DNA of 17,514 nt, taken from positions 1 to 17,514 of the forward strand of contig CALGGL010000298.1 of the NCBI GenBank assembly GCA_937915975.1, given 5' to 3'. The notes beneath the pieces were generated by a model. That model was not told the origin of the DNA and did no database searches. It saw only the letters and a list, made by a program, of their open reading frames with translations. Positions 1-6,942 of this stretch are shown piece after piece; positions within the stretch are counted from its first letter, which is position 1; every line of letters starts with the position of its first letter. A program made the translations under genes and the position numbers. Source of the DNA: an uncultured Lachnospiraceae bacterium (GTDB lineage: Bacteria; Bacillota; Clostridia; Lachnospirales; Lachnospiraceae).

Positions 1-23
1 CCTACACGACGCTCTTCCGATCT
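1..23 (+). other. Illumina TruSeq adapter remnant (artefact)
   Basis: The first 23 bases match the 3' end of the Illumina universal (TruSeq Read 1) adapter, ending in GCTCTTCCGATCT. This is library sequence, not genome. It joins biological sequence at about position 24, inside a glycosyltransferase gene, and adds a false C-terminus (DRKSVV and a TAG stop) to that protein. Confidence 0.97.
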
Positions 24-466
24 TCATACGTAGTGTCATATTCTAATAAATCAGGAATACTGTCTATCTTTTTTATCTCACAATCATCAGACGTTACCTG
101 CGTATAACCACATACCAGCATATCATCCTCTATTTCTTCAAGTTTTTCTAATAATAAATCTAATTGTTTTGAATCGACCCAATCATCACCATCAATAACC
201 TTGAAATATTTTCCACTCGCTATCTTTATTGCTGCATTTATGGTAGAACCATGTCCTCCATTTTTTTTATCAATCACTCTGATAATTTCTTCATTTTTAG
301 ACTCATATTCTTTTGCAAGTTCAAGTGTATTATCTTTTGAGCCATCGTTAACAATTAGTATTTCCAAACAATTCTTCTTTTCGGTACTTAATAACGAATC
401 AATTATTTTATCTATATACTCAGAAATGTTATAAGCTGGTATAGCAACAGTTAATAATTTTTTCAC
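24..466 (-). CDS. Glycosyltransferase family 2, 3'-truncated by contig end
   Basis: N-terminal ~148 residues of a GT-A fold family 2 glycosyltransferase, expected to move a sugar from a nucleotide donor to a lipid-linked glycan at the inner face of the membrane. Visible: the start 'VAIPAYN' (7-13), the nucleotide-binding 'IVNDGSKDNT' (38-47), 'NGGHGSTINAAI' (69-80), and the metal-binding DGDD (92-95). The start is GTG at 466, with AAGGAG about 11 bases upstream; the gene follows the GT4-type gene by 22 bases and probably shares its mRNA. The acceptor-binding half of the protein is missing because the contig ends here. The apparent stop and last six residues come from the adapter at 1-23, so the gene is incomplete and not naturally short. 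Donor and acceptor cannot be told from the sequence. Confidence 0.93.
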
Positions 467-488
467 TTTTTATTTATCTCCTTAAAAA

Positions 489-1595
489 CTAATCTTTGTA
501 TATTTTTTTTATAATATCCGAAGTATCTTTTATATCATATCCTGCTTTCTTTATTAATTCTACGGTATTCTCTCTACAAACGCCATCAAAAGCCTTTATG
601 CACTCCATCCAATCATTTATCTTATTTAAATCTAAACGTTTAACATTTTTTGTTATAACTATATCTTTCGGAACGTAGTTTGATGCAACCACCGGAAGTC
701 CAGAAGCCTGTGCTTCTATTGCAGCAATTCCCAGCCCTTCAAAGTGTGAAGGCAAAACAAAAATATCCATCGCCTGCATATAGTCACATACATTATCTAC
801 ATTTCCCTTAAATATAACTCTATCAAATAATTTGTAATTTTTAACTAATCCTTTTACTTTTTCCTCAGTTTCTCCTGAACCAATTAATAAAAGCTTTACA
901 TTAATTCCTTTTTCAACTAACCCCTCTAATATTTCAATAATAAACTCTTGGTTTTTTTCGTACGAGAATCTACCCACATGTCCAATAAGCATAGTTTCTT
1001 TATTTACATTTAATATATTTCTATATTGGTTTCTTATAGATTCATCATAAGAAAATTTATCAATATTAACTCCATTTTTAATTATCTTTAATTTGTTTTT
1101 GCATATTCTTTTTGAAAATTTCCATTTTCCAGCTTCTTTTGAACACGCAAAAAAATCCGTTGCGCATATATTAATTACTGGAGTGCAAATCGTCTTAATC
1201 ATATCCCTCTTGAAATTATGCCCATCTGCAGTACTATGAGAATGAACAATTATTTTCTTGACATGCTCCAATTTTGCCGCCAAAGCTGCACAAGTCATAG
1301 AAAAAACACTTCCTGTATGTATGTGAACAACATCATATTTATTTTTTCTTATTATCGTGCGTATAGGTGCAATAATGTTGAATTTTAAACCTCCCGGGTT
1401 AAAAGAAAGACCTCTTGCATAAACTCTTCCACCCCTTTTTTTTACTTGCATTTTATAATAATCATTGTCACAATAATATGGGGTGAATAAATCAATCTGT
1501 AATCCATCCATGTCTATATTATTATAGACATTCATAACAAATGCTTCCTGACCACCGTTTGAAATTGGCTCGCACAACAATTCTAAAACTTTCAT
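489..1595 (-). CDS. Glycosyltransferase, GT4-type (GT-B fold)
   Basis: Complete 368-residue GT-B fold glycosyltransferase, retaining type, likely adding one sugar to the growing repeat unit on the cytoplasmic side. The N-terminal acceptor domain has the glycine loop 'SNGGQEAF' (12-19) and 'DVVHIHTG' (88-95). The C-terminal donor domain opens with 'IGHVGRFSYEKNQ' (204-216) and carries the GT4 E-x7-E motif at E286 and E294 in 'EGLGIAAIEAQASGLP'. The layout resembles EpsF/capsular GT4 enzymes. ATG at 1595 is preceded by GAGG with 8-base spacing. It sits 20 bases after the GlfT2-like gene and 22 before the next GT2. This gene is strongly AT-rich (12 G+C in 60 bases at 1021-1080), much lower than the hydrolase gene at the other end of the window, which suggests a separately acquired glycan-specificity block. 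Confidence 0.95.
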   Translation of the reverse strand: MKVLELLCEPISNGGQEAFVMNVYNNIDMDGLQIDLFTPYYCDNDYYKMQVKKRGGRVYARGLSFNPGGLKFNIIAPIRTIIRKNKYDVVHIHTGSVFSMTCAALAAKLEHVKKIIVHSHSTADGHNFKRDMIKTICTPVINICATDFFACSKEAGKWKFSKRICKNKLKIIKNGVNIDKFSYDESIRNQYRNILNVNKETMLIGHVGRFSYEKNQEFIIEILEGLVEKGINVKLLLIGSGETEEKVKGLVKNYKLFDRVIFKGNVDNVCDYMQAMDIFVLPSHFEGLGIAAIEAQASGLPVVASNYVPKDIVITKNVKRLDLNKINDWMECIKAFDGVCRENTVELIKKAGYDIKDTSDIIKKIYKD

Positions 1596-1615
1596 ATCAT
1601 ACGCCTCAAATAAAA

Positions 1616-2509
1616 CTATTTATCCACATGCTCAATCTCAGGATTAAATTTTAATCCCTTAAATGTAGCTCCAATAATAATTTTTATTCTTTCCATCTTT
1701 TTATTACAATCTGACCTTAATACTCTAAAAACATGCCCGCATAATCTCGGTACCTCATATAAAAATCCTTTTATACCTTCACGCCTATATAAATAAGCAT
1801 CATTTCTATACAAATAATTATATCTATCTAATCTATCATCTGTATCTGTGGCTATGTTGGCTCCGATATTATTTGCCGACTTATGAGTAACAACGCTTTT
1901 ATTCACAAGATAGCAAGGATACTCTCTTGAAATTCTTCTTGAATACTCCCAATCATCTGTCCATATAAAGAAATCCTTTATAGGAAGCCCCTTTTCTTTT
2001 ACAATCTTCATTGGTACAAAAAAAGAAACAAACGATGCCATAGTTACCCCGACTAAACCGTTCTCAAAATCCGTGACATTCTTAGTCAATGTCTTCCTCT
2101 GCACATTCATCTCACATATATTTCCATCCTTCCATAATACCTTACTTGAAAGGAATCCGTAATCTCCATTAAGTTTTCCATCAGCAATAATCAGATTAGA
2201 AAGTGTATGCTTGTGAACTATGCAATCATCATCCATCAGCCAAATAAAGTCTGCACCAAGCTTAGCTGCTTCTTTCATTCCAAAGTTAAAGCCACCGGCA
2301 CCGCCAAGATTTGCCCCGGTATTTTTATATATTACCTTTTGTTCATCAACAAGGCTATCAATGTATTCGCGTGTTCCATCAGTGCTGGCATTATCAATAA
2401 CCAAAACTTTACAATTTGTATAGTATTGATTTAACAATGCCTCAATAGCTTCTTTTAAGAGTTCTTTTCTATTATAAGTAACAACTACAGCTATGACACT
2501 TTTACTCAT
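1616..2509 (-). CDS. Glycosyltransferase family 2, GlfT2/rhamnosyltransferase-like
   Basis: A 297-residue GT-A fold glycosyltransferase. It begins 'VIAVVVTYNRKELL', then has 'VIDNASTDGT' (37-46), 'NLGGAGGFNFGM' (67-78) and the DDD metal site (93-95) in 'IWLMDDDC'. The combination 'NLGGAGGF...G.D..W.MDDD' is typical of the galactofuranosyl/rhamnosyltransferase-like branch of GT2; a later 'WTDDWEYSRR' fits that branch's acceptor-side motif. Sugar specificity is inference only. I chose ATG at 2509 because GAGGGA ends 7 bases before it; an in-frame ATG at 2524 would add MRDLD but has only a weak ribosome site. It follows the 125-residue Panacea partner by about 48 bases and leads into the GT4-type gene. 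Confidence 0.92.
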   Translation of the reverse strand: MSKSVIAVVVTYNRKELLKEAIEALLNQYYTNCKVLVIDNASTDGTREYIDSLVDEQKVIYKNTGANLGGAGGFNFGMKEAAKLGADFIWLMDDDCIVHKHTLSNLIIADGKLNGDYGFLSSKVLWKDGNICEMNVQRKTLTKNVTDFENGLVGVTMASFVSFFVPMKIVKEKGLPIKDFFIWTDDWEYSRRISREYPCYLVNKSVVTHKSANNIGANIATDTDDRLDRYNYLYRNDAYLYRREGIKGFLYEVPRLCGHVFRVLRSDCNKKMERIKIIIGATFKGLKFNPEIEHVDK

Positions 2510-2516
2510 GTCTAAA

Positions 2517-2522
2517 TCCCTC
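2517..2522 (-). promoter_or_regulatory. Ribosome binding site deciding the GlfT2-like start
   Basis: GAGGGA on the minus strand, 7 bases upstream of ATG 2509. It lies inside the codons that would follow the alternative ATG at 2524, so it favours the shorter protein. Confidence 0.55.
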
Positions 2523-2557
2523 ATTATAGTCTACCATCCACTTTCAATTATAATCTA

Positions 2558-2935
2558 TCAAAAAAACTCAATAGCCTCAATTATTGCATCTATCTGTTCT
2601 TCAGAGAGTGCATCTCTATTCTTATTTCCGTAAAGTTCCCAATGATGTTTATTATATCCCTGTGACGGGCTGTATTTTTCGTAAATGTTCACATTCGAAC
2701 ACACCATTCGTGGAAATACCGCCATAGCGCCCTCAAAATGAAATTCCATAAATTTCAAAGCATAATCTAACACCGAATCGTTGCATCTGGTAACTGATAC
2801 TCCTCCCTTATTGGTCTTAAATGCACCTGCTTTAATCTCTCCATTTTTCCTAATAAGATTATCTCTTATAGCTCTGATGTATTTATCACTATCTTTATAT
2901 TCAAATGGCATTTCAAAACTGTTGAACTCGTGCAT
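2558..2935 (-). CDS. Small protein, candidate toxin partner of Panacea-fusion gene
   Basis: A 125-residue soluble protein with no signal peptide or membrane segment; I do not recognise a characterised family. Visible: an acidic/aromatic start, 'KAGAFKTNKGGVSVTR' at about 35-50 (a small basic patch), 'AMAVFPRMVCSNVNIYEKYSP' in the middle, 'YNKHHWELYGNKNRD' near 95-108, then a short C-terminal helix. Conserved-looking His, Cys and Arg residues could be catalytic but this is not shown. The gene overlaps the end of the Panacea gene by 23 bases and its ribosome site lies inside that gene, so the two are probably translationally coupled. That order (Panacea gene first, small partner second) is what makes it a toxin candidate. 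It could equally be an unrelated accessory protein. Confidence 0.8.
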   Translation of the reverse strand: MHEFNSFEMPFEYKDSDKYIRAIRDNLIRKNGEIKAGAFKTNKGGVSVTRCNDSVLDYALKFMEFHFEGAMAVFPRMVCSNVNIYEKYSPSQGYNKHHWELYGNKNRDALSEEQIDAIIEAIEFF

Positions 2936-3695
2936 TAATATCCTCCATGCTTATTTCCTCATGTGTGCGATTTTCCGATTCATCCTTTTCATATATTTCT
3001 ACTTTTCTATCTTTTTCGTATATTTCTATTCCCAGATATTTATTATTCTTTTTTCTGGAACCATATTCAAGCTGTATGCTTCCTCTACCTGTCGGTCCAA
3101 GATCAGGTTGAACCTGTAAGGTTGAAATTAAATCCACAACTTCCTGTATAAATGTGTGGTCAAAACTTAAGCCTTCCTCTCCATCCCAATTATCAGGCAA
3201 TTTTTCTATATCTCTGAGCTGTATAATATTATCTGCCATATCTTTGGATTGTTCAACATTCTTATAATGCTTAACAAAGTACTCCCTAATAAGATTTAGC
3301 GGAATAATTTGATTGGCAGGTGTTAATCTCCACGGTTCCTCCTTATGAGTCAAATTCGCCAATTCCCATGCAGAATATTTTGCAAATGTATTATACGTAT
3401 TAACAAGCAGTATTTCAATTTCTAATTCCATATTAGGCGAACTAGGTATATCATCTATTCCACGTCTGCCATATTTATGATACTTTTGATAAACTGCTTC
3501 GACTACAGGTCCGTGTTTCCACGCAACAATATCTTCAGGAAAAAGTTTCTTGTCCAGTAAAGCAAGTGATAATCCCTGAGCATAATAAAGGAGCTTTTGA
3601 ATTTTTAAATTGGATATTTCATCAGCAGAATTATAAAGCATAACAGCATTATTATGTGCTATAAACCATTCCGCCACAGTAAAAGCATTTACCAT
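2913..3695 (-). CDS. Panacea-domain (DUF4065/SocA-like) antitoxin candidate with C-terminal extension
   Basis: A 260-residue cytoplasmic protein. Residues 1-145 form a Panacea (DUF4065, SocA-like) domain: 'LKIQKLLYYAQG' (30-41), 'VAWKHGPVV' (57-65) and 'ELANLTHKEEPWR' (111-123) are its three hallmark stretches. Residues ~160-260 are a second, separate domain with 'KLPDNWDGEEG' (165-175), 'PDLGPTGRGSIQLEY' (197-211) and alternating beta-like segments. I recall similar 'NWDG...SIQLEW' segments in short unclassified bacterial proteins but cannot name a family. Panacea proteins often act as antitoxins beside varied toxins; the partner here overlaps the 3' end by 23 bases. ATG 3695 is my choice; TTG 3701 is two codons upstream and sits closer to the AGGAG site (5 against 11 bases), so the start is uncertain. 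No separate promoter is evident in the 43-base gap behind the DUF4422 gene. Confidence 0.9.
   Translation of the reverse strand: MVNAFTVAEWFIAHNNAVMLYNSADEISNLKIQKLLYYAQGLSLALLDKKLFPEDIVAWKHGPVVEAVYQKYHKYGRRGIDDIPSSPNMELEIEILLVNTYNTFAKYSAWELANLTHKEEPWRLTPANQIIPLNLIREYFVKHYKNVEQSKDMADNIIQLRDIEKLPDNWDGEEGLSFDHTFIQEVVDLISTLQVQPDLGPTGRGSIQLEYGSRKKNNKYLGIEIYEKDRKVEIYEKDESENRTHEEISMEDINARVQQF
2942..2946 (-). promoter_or_regulatory. Ribosome binding site within upstream Panacea gene
   Basis: GGAGG, 6 bases upstream of ATG 2935 and entirely inside the coding region of the preceding Panacea gene (stop at 2913). This supports the overlapping start and coupled translation. Confidence 0.75.
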
Positions 3696-3738
3696 CTGCA
3701 ACCAAACTCCTCTCTATGTTTTTTCTGAAAATCTCTCC

Positions 3739-4548
3739 CTACTCCACATGACTCACATTTTTCTCGTTCTTACCCATAAACTTCCTCTTTAAAAACTTGC
3801 TGCCCTTCTTAATCCAGTTTTCTTTTTCCATAAATTCTACAGGAAGTTCTATATAATCAATCATATTGGTATCAATCCAGACGTCAAGAAGTCTTTCGGC
3901 TACGAAGCCAAATACTCGCTTATCATTATCTGTGTAATTGGATATATCAAGACGTTTTTCAAGCTCAAAAAGAATTCTGAACAGCCACTCCATATATTCG
4001 CAAAAGCGCTCATATTTCATGATAAACATATTGAATCTGTGACCTTTTGTGCTTTCCATCACTGCATTCCATGAATCAAGATACTTTGGACACAACTCTT
4101 TTATTATCTCCTTTGTGGTATCCAAATCCTCTGCATGATGTGCATGCACATACTGGCTGTAATTTGTTTCTATATAATAATTTCTTGGTTTTGGAAGTAT
4201 CACATCCACACCATGTTTTTCAAATTCATAATCTATAAATTTCTTATTTGCAACCTTATCCCACTTATCACCTTTGCGTTTCATAACAAAGTGTCTTCTG
4301 TAATGTGCAAGACCGATATAATCAGCTTTAAGATTTTTCCATGCCCAATAGAGTCCTGTAAGTTCACAAAATTCTGCATTCTTATCGGAAATATTATCAC
4401 CTGTATTATCCTTTACATACCCAAGGTCAATCGGATTACCTTCTCCATCAATCTTGCCCTCTGCTCCGACATGAAGAGGTACATACATCTCGTCCTCAGG
4501 CATCTGATAATTCTTATGTGCAGCAATTATAACCTTTATGTCCTTCAT
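3739..4548 (-). CDS. DUF4422 glycosyltransferase
   Basis: A 269-residue protein matching the DUF4422 family, putative glycosyltransferases of capsule and exopolysaccharide loci. Visible family marks: 'VIIAAHKNY' at the N-terminus, 'DNTGDNISDKNAEFCELTGLYWAWKN' region (47-72, the conserved aspartate/asparagine and tryptophan stretch), and 'YIGLAHYRRHF' (77-87), the family's signature HYRR. No signal peptide or membrane segment is seen, although the basic C-terminus (about 245-262) could help membrane association. ATG 4548 lies 3 bases after the epimerase stop, so these two are almost certainly one transcript. It likely adds a sugar to the repeat unit made by this locus; the sugar is unknown. 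After its stop comes a Panacea module rather than another glycan gene, the first interruption of the backbone seen from this side. Confidence 0.94.
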   Translation of the reverse strand: MKDIKVIIAAHKNYQMPEDEMYVPLHVGAEGKIDGEGNPIDLGYVKDNTGDNISDKNAEFCELTGLYWAWKNLKADYIGLAHYRRHFVMKRKGDKWDKVANKKFIDYEFEKHGVDVILPKPRNYYIETNYSQYVHAHHAEDLDTTKEIIKELCPKYLDSWNAVMESTKGHRFNMFIMKYERFCEYMEWLFRILFELEKRLDISNYTDNDKRVFGFVAERLLDVWIDTNMIDYIELPVEFMEKENWIKKGSKFLKRKFMGKNEKNVSHVE

Positions 4549-4551
4549 AAG

Positions 4552-5556
4552 TTATTCCAATCCTTTTCTATCGCAATCTATATACCAGTCTCTCAAAGCC
4601 TGTCCAAATGTATATTTAAACTTAAAGCCGCTCTCTGCAAGCTTTTTACCGCATATATTTGTTGATACCATAAGTTTCTTTACACGTGCCGGATGGAGTC
4701 CCAATTTCTTTCCTCCTATAGGTCCAAGAACTGTTGCTGCACTCATAAGTAAAAAACTTGGAACAAGCATTATATGTCTCTTCATACGAGTTGCTCTTTG
4801 CATGGTATTGCAAATCTGTTCTATGTTATATGCCGGCTCGTATGTACAGTTAAACACATCTGTTCCCGGAAATGAATTATCTATAAGACGATACTTCATA
4901 AACCTTACCAAATCTTTAACATAGATACATGCTTTAATTGTATCTTTTCTTCCAGGATAAAAGAAATAATGTTTCCTCTGACCCTTGTAAAGTCTTGTAA
5001 AGTTTCCATGTTCACCTTTACCGAACACAACCCCCGGTCTTACTATGGTTAATTCTCTCTTTGGATTTTCTTTTTGCCATGCTGTATGTATTTTTTCAGC
5101 CACAAGCTTGCTTATTCCGTATGGAGTATTTGGTGTAGGAAGTGTATCCTCAGTCTTAAGCTCCTCCGCAGCTCCATAAGGTGCTATAGAGCTTGTGAAC
5201 AGTATCTTATTTATGCCCTGCTTATCTGCATAAGCAGTTACATTTTCAGCACCTTTTATATTAGTCTCAAAATATTCATTATCAGCATGTCCCGGTGTTC
5301 TGTGCACTGCCGCAAGATTAAATATTATGTCCTTATCTGTTGTCTTAATATCCAAATCAAGAGGTTTTCTTACATCTGCCCTGATGTACTCTACCCCTTC
5401 TATCTTTTCAACAACGCCCGGAACCACACCTTCTTCTCCCGGCATAACTATATCTATATTATATATTTTATCGACATCTTTAACGCACTCTGATTTAAGC
5501 AGATTAATAAGATGTGTACCTATAAAACCTGAGCCGCCAAATATAATATAATTCAT
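4552..5556 (-). CDS. NAD-dependent epimerase/dehydratase (extended SDR)
   Basis: A 334-residue extended short-chain dehydrogenase that probably epimerises or dehydrates/reduces a nucleotide-activated sugar feeding the glycosyltransferases here. The NAD-binding Rossmann motif GGSGFIG is at 7-13, 'DVRKP' at 61-65 (cofactor-adjacent aspartate), 'FNLAAVHRTP' at 79-88, the active-site serines in 'TSSIAPYG' (121-128), and the catalytic Tyr146-x3-Lys150 in 'YGISK'. 'IVRPGVVFGKGEHGNFTRL' (171-189) is the usual substrate-side loop. Length fits GalE/WcaG-like enzymes; substrate and exact reaction cannot be fixed. ATG 5556 has AGGAGA 7 bases upstream. The gene starts 40 bases after the stop of the 137-residue Panacea partner, so it may be reached by read-through from that module's promoter, and is followed at 3 bases by the DUF4422 gene. 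Confidence 0.95.
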   Translation of the reverse strand: MNYIIFGGSGFIGTHLINLLKSECVKDVDKIYNIDIVMPGEEGVVPGVVEKIEGVEYIRADVRKPLDLDIKTTDKDIIFNLAAVHRTPGHADNEYFETNIKGAENVTAYADKQGINKILFTSSIAPYGAAEELKTEDTLPTPNTPYGISKLVAEKIHTAWQKENPKRELTIVRPGVVFGKGEHGNFTRLYKGQRKHYFFYPGRKDTIKACIYVKDLVRFMKYRLIDNSFPGTDVFNCTYEPAYNIEQICNTMQRATRMKRHIMLVPSFLLMSAATVLGPIGGKKLGLHPARVKKLMVSTNICGKKLAESGFKFKYTFGQALRDWYIDCDRKGLE

Positions 5557-5596
5557 TAATTTTCTCCTATTTATACTGAATTGATATATTTCTTTA

Positions 5597-6010
5597 TCAC
5601 CTTATCAAAATATTCAGCATTTTCAATTCATTTTCATCAATACCTATCTCTAAATAGCCATCAGCTAATAATTCTTTTAGAATATCGTTATACAGTTCAA
5701 TACTTATATCGGGACGTGATGTCGTCTTCAACGAATCATCATAATTTACTGAATTTGTTTTAAAAAGTTTATCACAATCAATCCTTGTAGTTCTTTTAAA
5801 AGGATTTCTTGTAATATCAGGTTGTTCATCACAATAATGGCTAATAGTATTATTATATAGCATATATGGTTTCAATGTTTGACACTTTACAAATTTATAT
5901 GTATTATCGTCCACATCCATACAAACATACATATGTGGGCTTAAAGCTAATTTATCACTAATCGTAGGATATGGAATTTTCATTCTTATGACATCTCTCT
6001 TACTAATCAA
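5597..6010 (-). CDS. Small protein, candidate toxin (possibly PemK/MazF-like) paired with Panacea
   Basis: A 137-residue soluble protein immediately after the Panacea gene. Its opening 'KRDVIRMKIPYP' followed by 'HMYVCMD' resembles the first strands of PemK/MazF-type barrels ('GDVI...FPF...RP..V'), but the usual Arg-Pro pair is absent, so this link is tentative. The middle 'EQPDITRNPFKRTTRIDCDKLFKT' (about 62-85) and 'DDSLKTTSRPD' (91-101) look like the functional core; I do not know their role. TTG 6010 overlaps the Panacea stop by 8 bases and has GAGGGG about 9 bases upstream; an ATG at 5983 (MKIPYPTISD...) is a reasonable alternative that would cut nine residues. Overlap and order suggest a coupled antitoxin-toxin pair. 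Low GC matches its partner and not the neighbouring epimerase. Confidence 0.82.
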   Translation of the reverse strand: MISKRDVIRMKIPYPTISDKLALSPHMYVCMDVDDNTYKFVKCQTLKPYMLYNNTISHYCDEQPDITRNPFKRTTRIDCDKLFKTNSVNYDDSLKTTSRPDISIELYNDILKELLADGYLEIGIDENELKMLNILIR

Positions 6011-6659
6011 CTATCAATTCCCCCTCATCGCTTACATCAACATAAACAGGGTTCTTAAGATTATCCTGTTCTGATAGTGACATAAGAATATCAAAGTGTT
6101 CTTCAGTAAGTTTTACAACATCATTTTTATTAAATACAAAATAATTTTTGTCCAAATTATATACAACTGAATTATCTATCATTTCAATAGGATACATTTT
6201 ATCAAGCATTTTTACTATATTTTCATCATCTTCATTGAAGTCTTTTTCATATAAATCCACCTGATATTCCCCGTTCATAATCCTATCTTCCTTGGACTTC
6301 CAAAGATTCATACTATGCGTGATATCCGATAATTCTTTTTCTGTCAATATCCCAACAATAAACGCACATTTTTTTGCACGTTCTAAATCTATTTCACCTT
6401 TATCCCTTTCATATGCATCATGTGCTTCATTATCGAACATCATTCTTTCTTTCGTATAATCCCCCCACACGTTGCTAAATACAGGTCCTTTTTTATATCC
6501 CCGTAAGTGACTAAAATCAGACTTTTCACCCTTTGTCTTTGTAAATGCCTCATAAAAGAATAAAAACTTTTGCAATTTTAAAGGAGTATTGTATGAATTT
6601 TCGTTATTTTCTTTCAACCAACCACTAAGATATAGTTTTCTTTCATTTGAATAAATCAT
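6003..6659 (-). CDS. Panacea-domain (DUF4065/SocA-like) antitoxin candidate
   Basis: A 218-residue cytoplasmic protein. The Panacea domain covers roughly residues 5-150: 'TPLKLQKFLFFYEAF' (25-39) and 'LRGYKKGPVFSNVW' (52-65) are the hallmark helix and the 'Y..GPV' stretch, followed by a helical 'LTEKELSDITHSMNLWKS' segment near 104-121. The rest is acidic and ends 'DVSDEGELIVD'. It is only distantly like the other Panacea gene at 3695-2913 and has no 'NWDG' extension, so the two were not made by recent duplication. ATG 6659 is preceded by AAAGGAGG at 7-base spacing, one of the best ribosome sites in the window. It has its own promoter and a palindrome at the transcription start, consistent with self-repression. 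Expected role is neutralising the overlapping 137-residue protein; this is inference from family and gene order. Confidence 0.92.
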   Translation of the reverse strand: MIYSNERKLYLSGWLKENNENSYNTPLKLQKFLFFYEAFTKTKGEKSDFSHLRGYKKGPVFSNVWGDYTKERMMFDNEAHDAYERDKGEIDLERAKKCAFIVGILTEKELSDITHSMNLWKSKEDRIMNGEYQVDLYEKDFNEDDENIVKMLDKMYPIEMIDNSVVYNLDKNYFVFNKNDVVKLTEEHFDILMSLSEQDNLKNPVYVDVSDEGELIVD

Positions 6660-6666
6660 AGTTAAA

Positions 6667-6674
6667 CCTCCTTT
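6667..6674 (-). promoter_or_regulatory. Strong ribosome binding site of Panacea gene
   Basis: AAAGGAGG with 7-base spacing to ATG 6659. A stronger site than the partner gene's, which would favour antitoxin over toxin synthesis. Confidence 0.8.
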
Positions 6675-6684
6675 AATTATAGTC

Positions 6685-6707
6685 TACATGCATTTAAATG
6701 CAGTGTA
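6685..6707. promoter_or_regulatory. Palindromic operator candidate at Panacea promoter
   Basis: A perfect 14-bp palindrome TGCATTTAAATGCA (6689-6702) extends outward to TACA/GTGTA ends with a single-base bulge. It begins at about +1 relative to the predicted -10 box, where a bound repressor would block transcription. Antitoxins commonly repress their own operon through such sites. The binding protein is not known. Confidence 0.5.
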
Positions 6708-6710
6708 AAT

Positions 6711-6739
6711 ATTTTATCATATACAAATATTAAATTCAA
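6711..6739 (-). promoter_or_regulatory. Sigma-A-type promoter for the Panacea module
   Basis: On the minus strand, TTGAAT (6739-6734), a 17-base spacer and TAAAAT (6716-6711) match the housekeeping consensus at 4/6 and 5/6. The predicted start is near 6704, about 45 bases upstream of ATG 6659. The remaining 6740-6874 is very AT-rich with no reading frame I can support. Confidence 0.6.
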
Positions 6740-6874
6740 GACAATCTACTTCTGAGTTTTTACAATAAATAAGTAAACTTTTTATTATTCATACTATAAA
6801 TTATTTTCATATTATGTATTTTTATGTGCGATTTTGAAAGATAATATATTTAACTCATTAATACTTAATGCAAT

Positions 6875-6912
6875 AAAAAAATACCTTTTGTAAAAATTAA
6901 AAGGTATTTTTT
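6875..6912 (-). terminator. Rho-independent terminator after DUF4143 ATPase gene
   Basis: Perfect 14-base arms (6899-6912 and 6876-6889, core AAAAGGTA/TACCTTTT) around a 9-base loop, followed on the minus strand by a run of seven T. It starts 31 bases after the ATPase stop at 6943 and separates that gene from the Panacea module. The A-run on the other side could also terminate plus-strand transcripts. Confidence 0.85.
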
Positions 6913-6942
6913 GTAAACAATATTTTATGAATGTGATATATT

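Noticed and set aside
2523..2534. 12-mer GTAGACTATAAT (minus strand) shared with 6676-6687
   Set aside because: Exact match, but AT-rich and not placed as a target-site duplication or common regulatory position; at 2523 no matching -35 exists at proper spacing.
4138..4151. Perfect 14-bp palindrome ATGTGCATGCACAT
   Set aside because: It lies inside the DUF4422 gene where it encodes part of a His-rich stretch; no promoter or gene boundary is near, so chance is the simplest reading.
6740..6874. Possible small gene or RNA in the AT-rich gap between the Panacea promoter and the ATPase terminator
   Set aside because: No open frame with a ribosome site and no stable hairpin beyond the terminator; I see nothing else in it.
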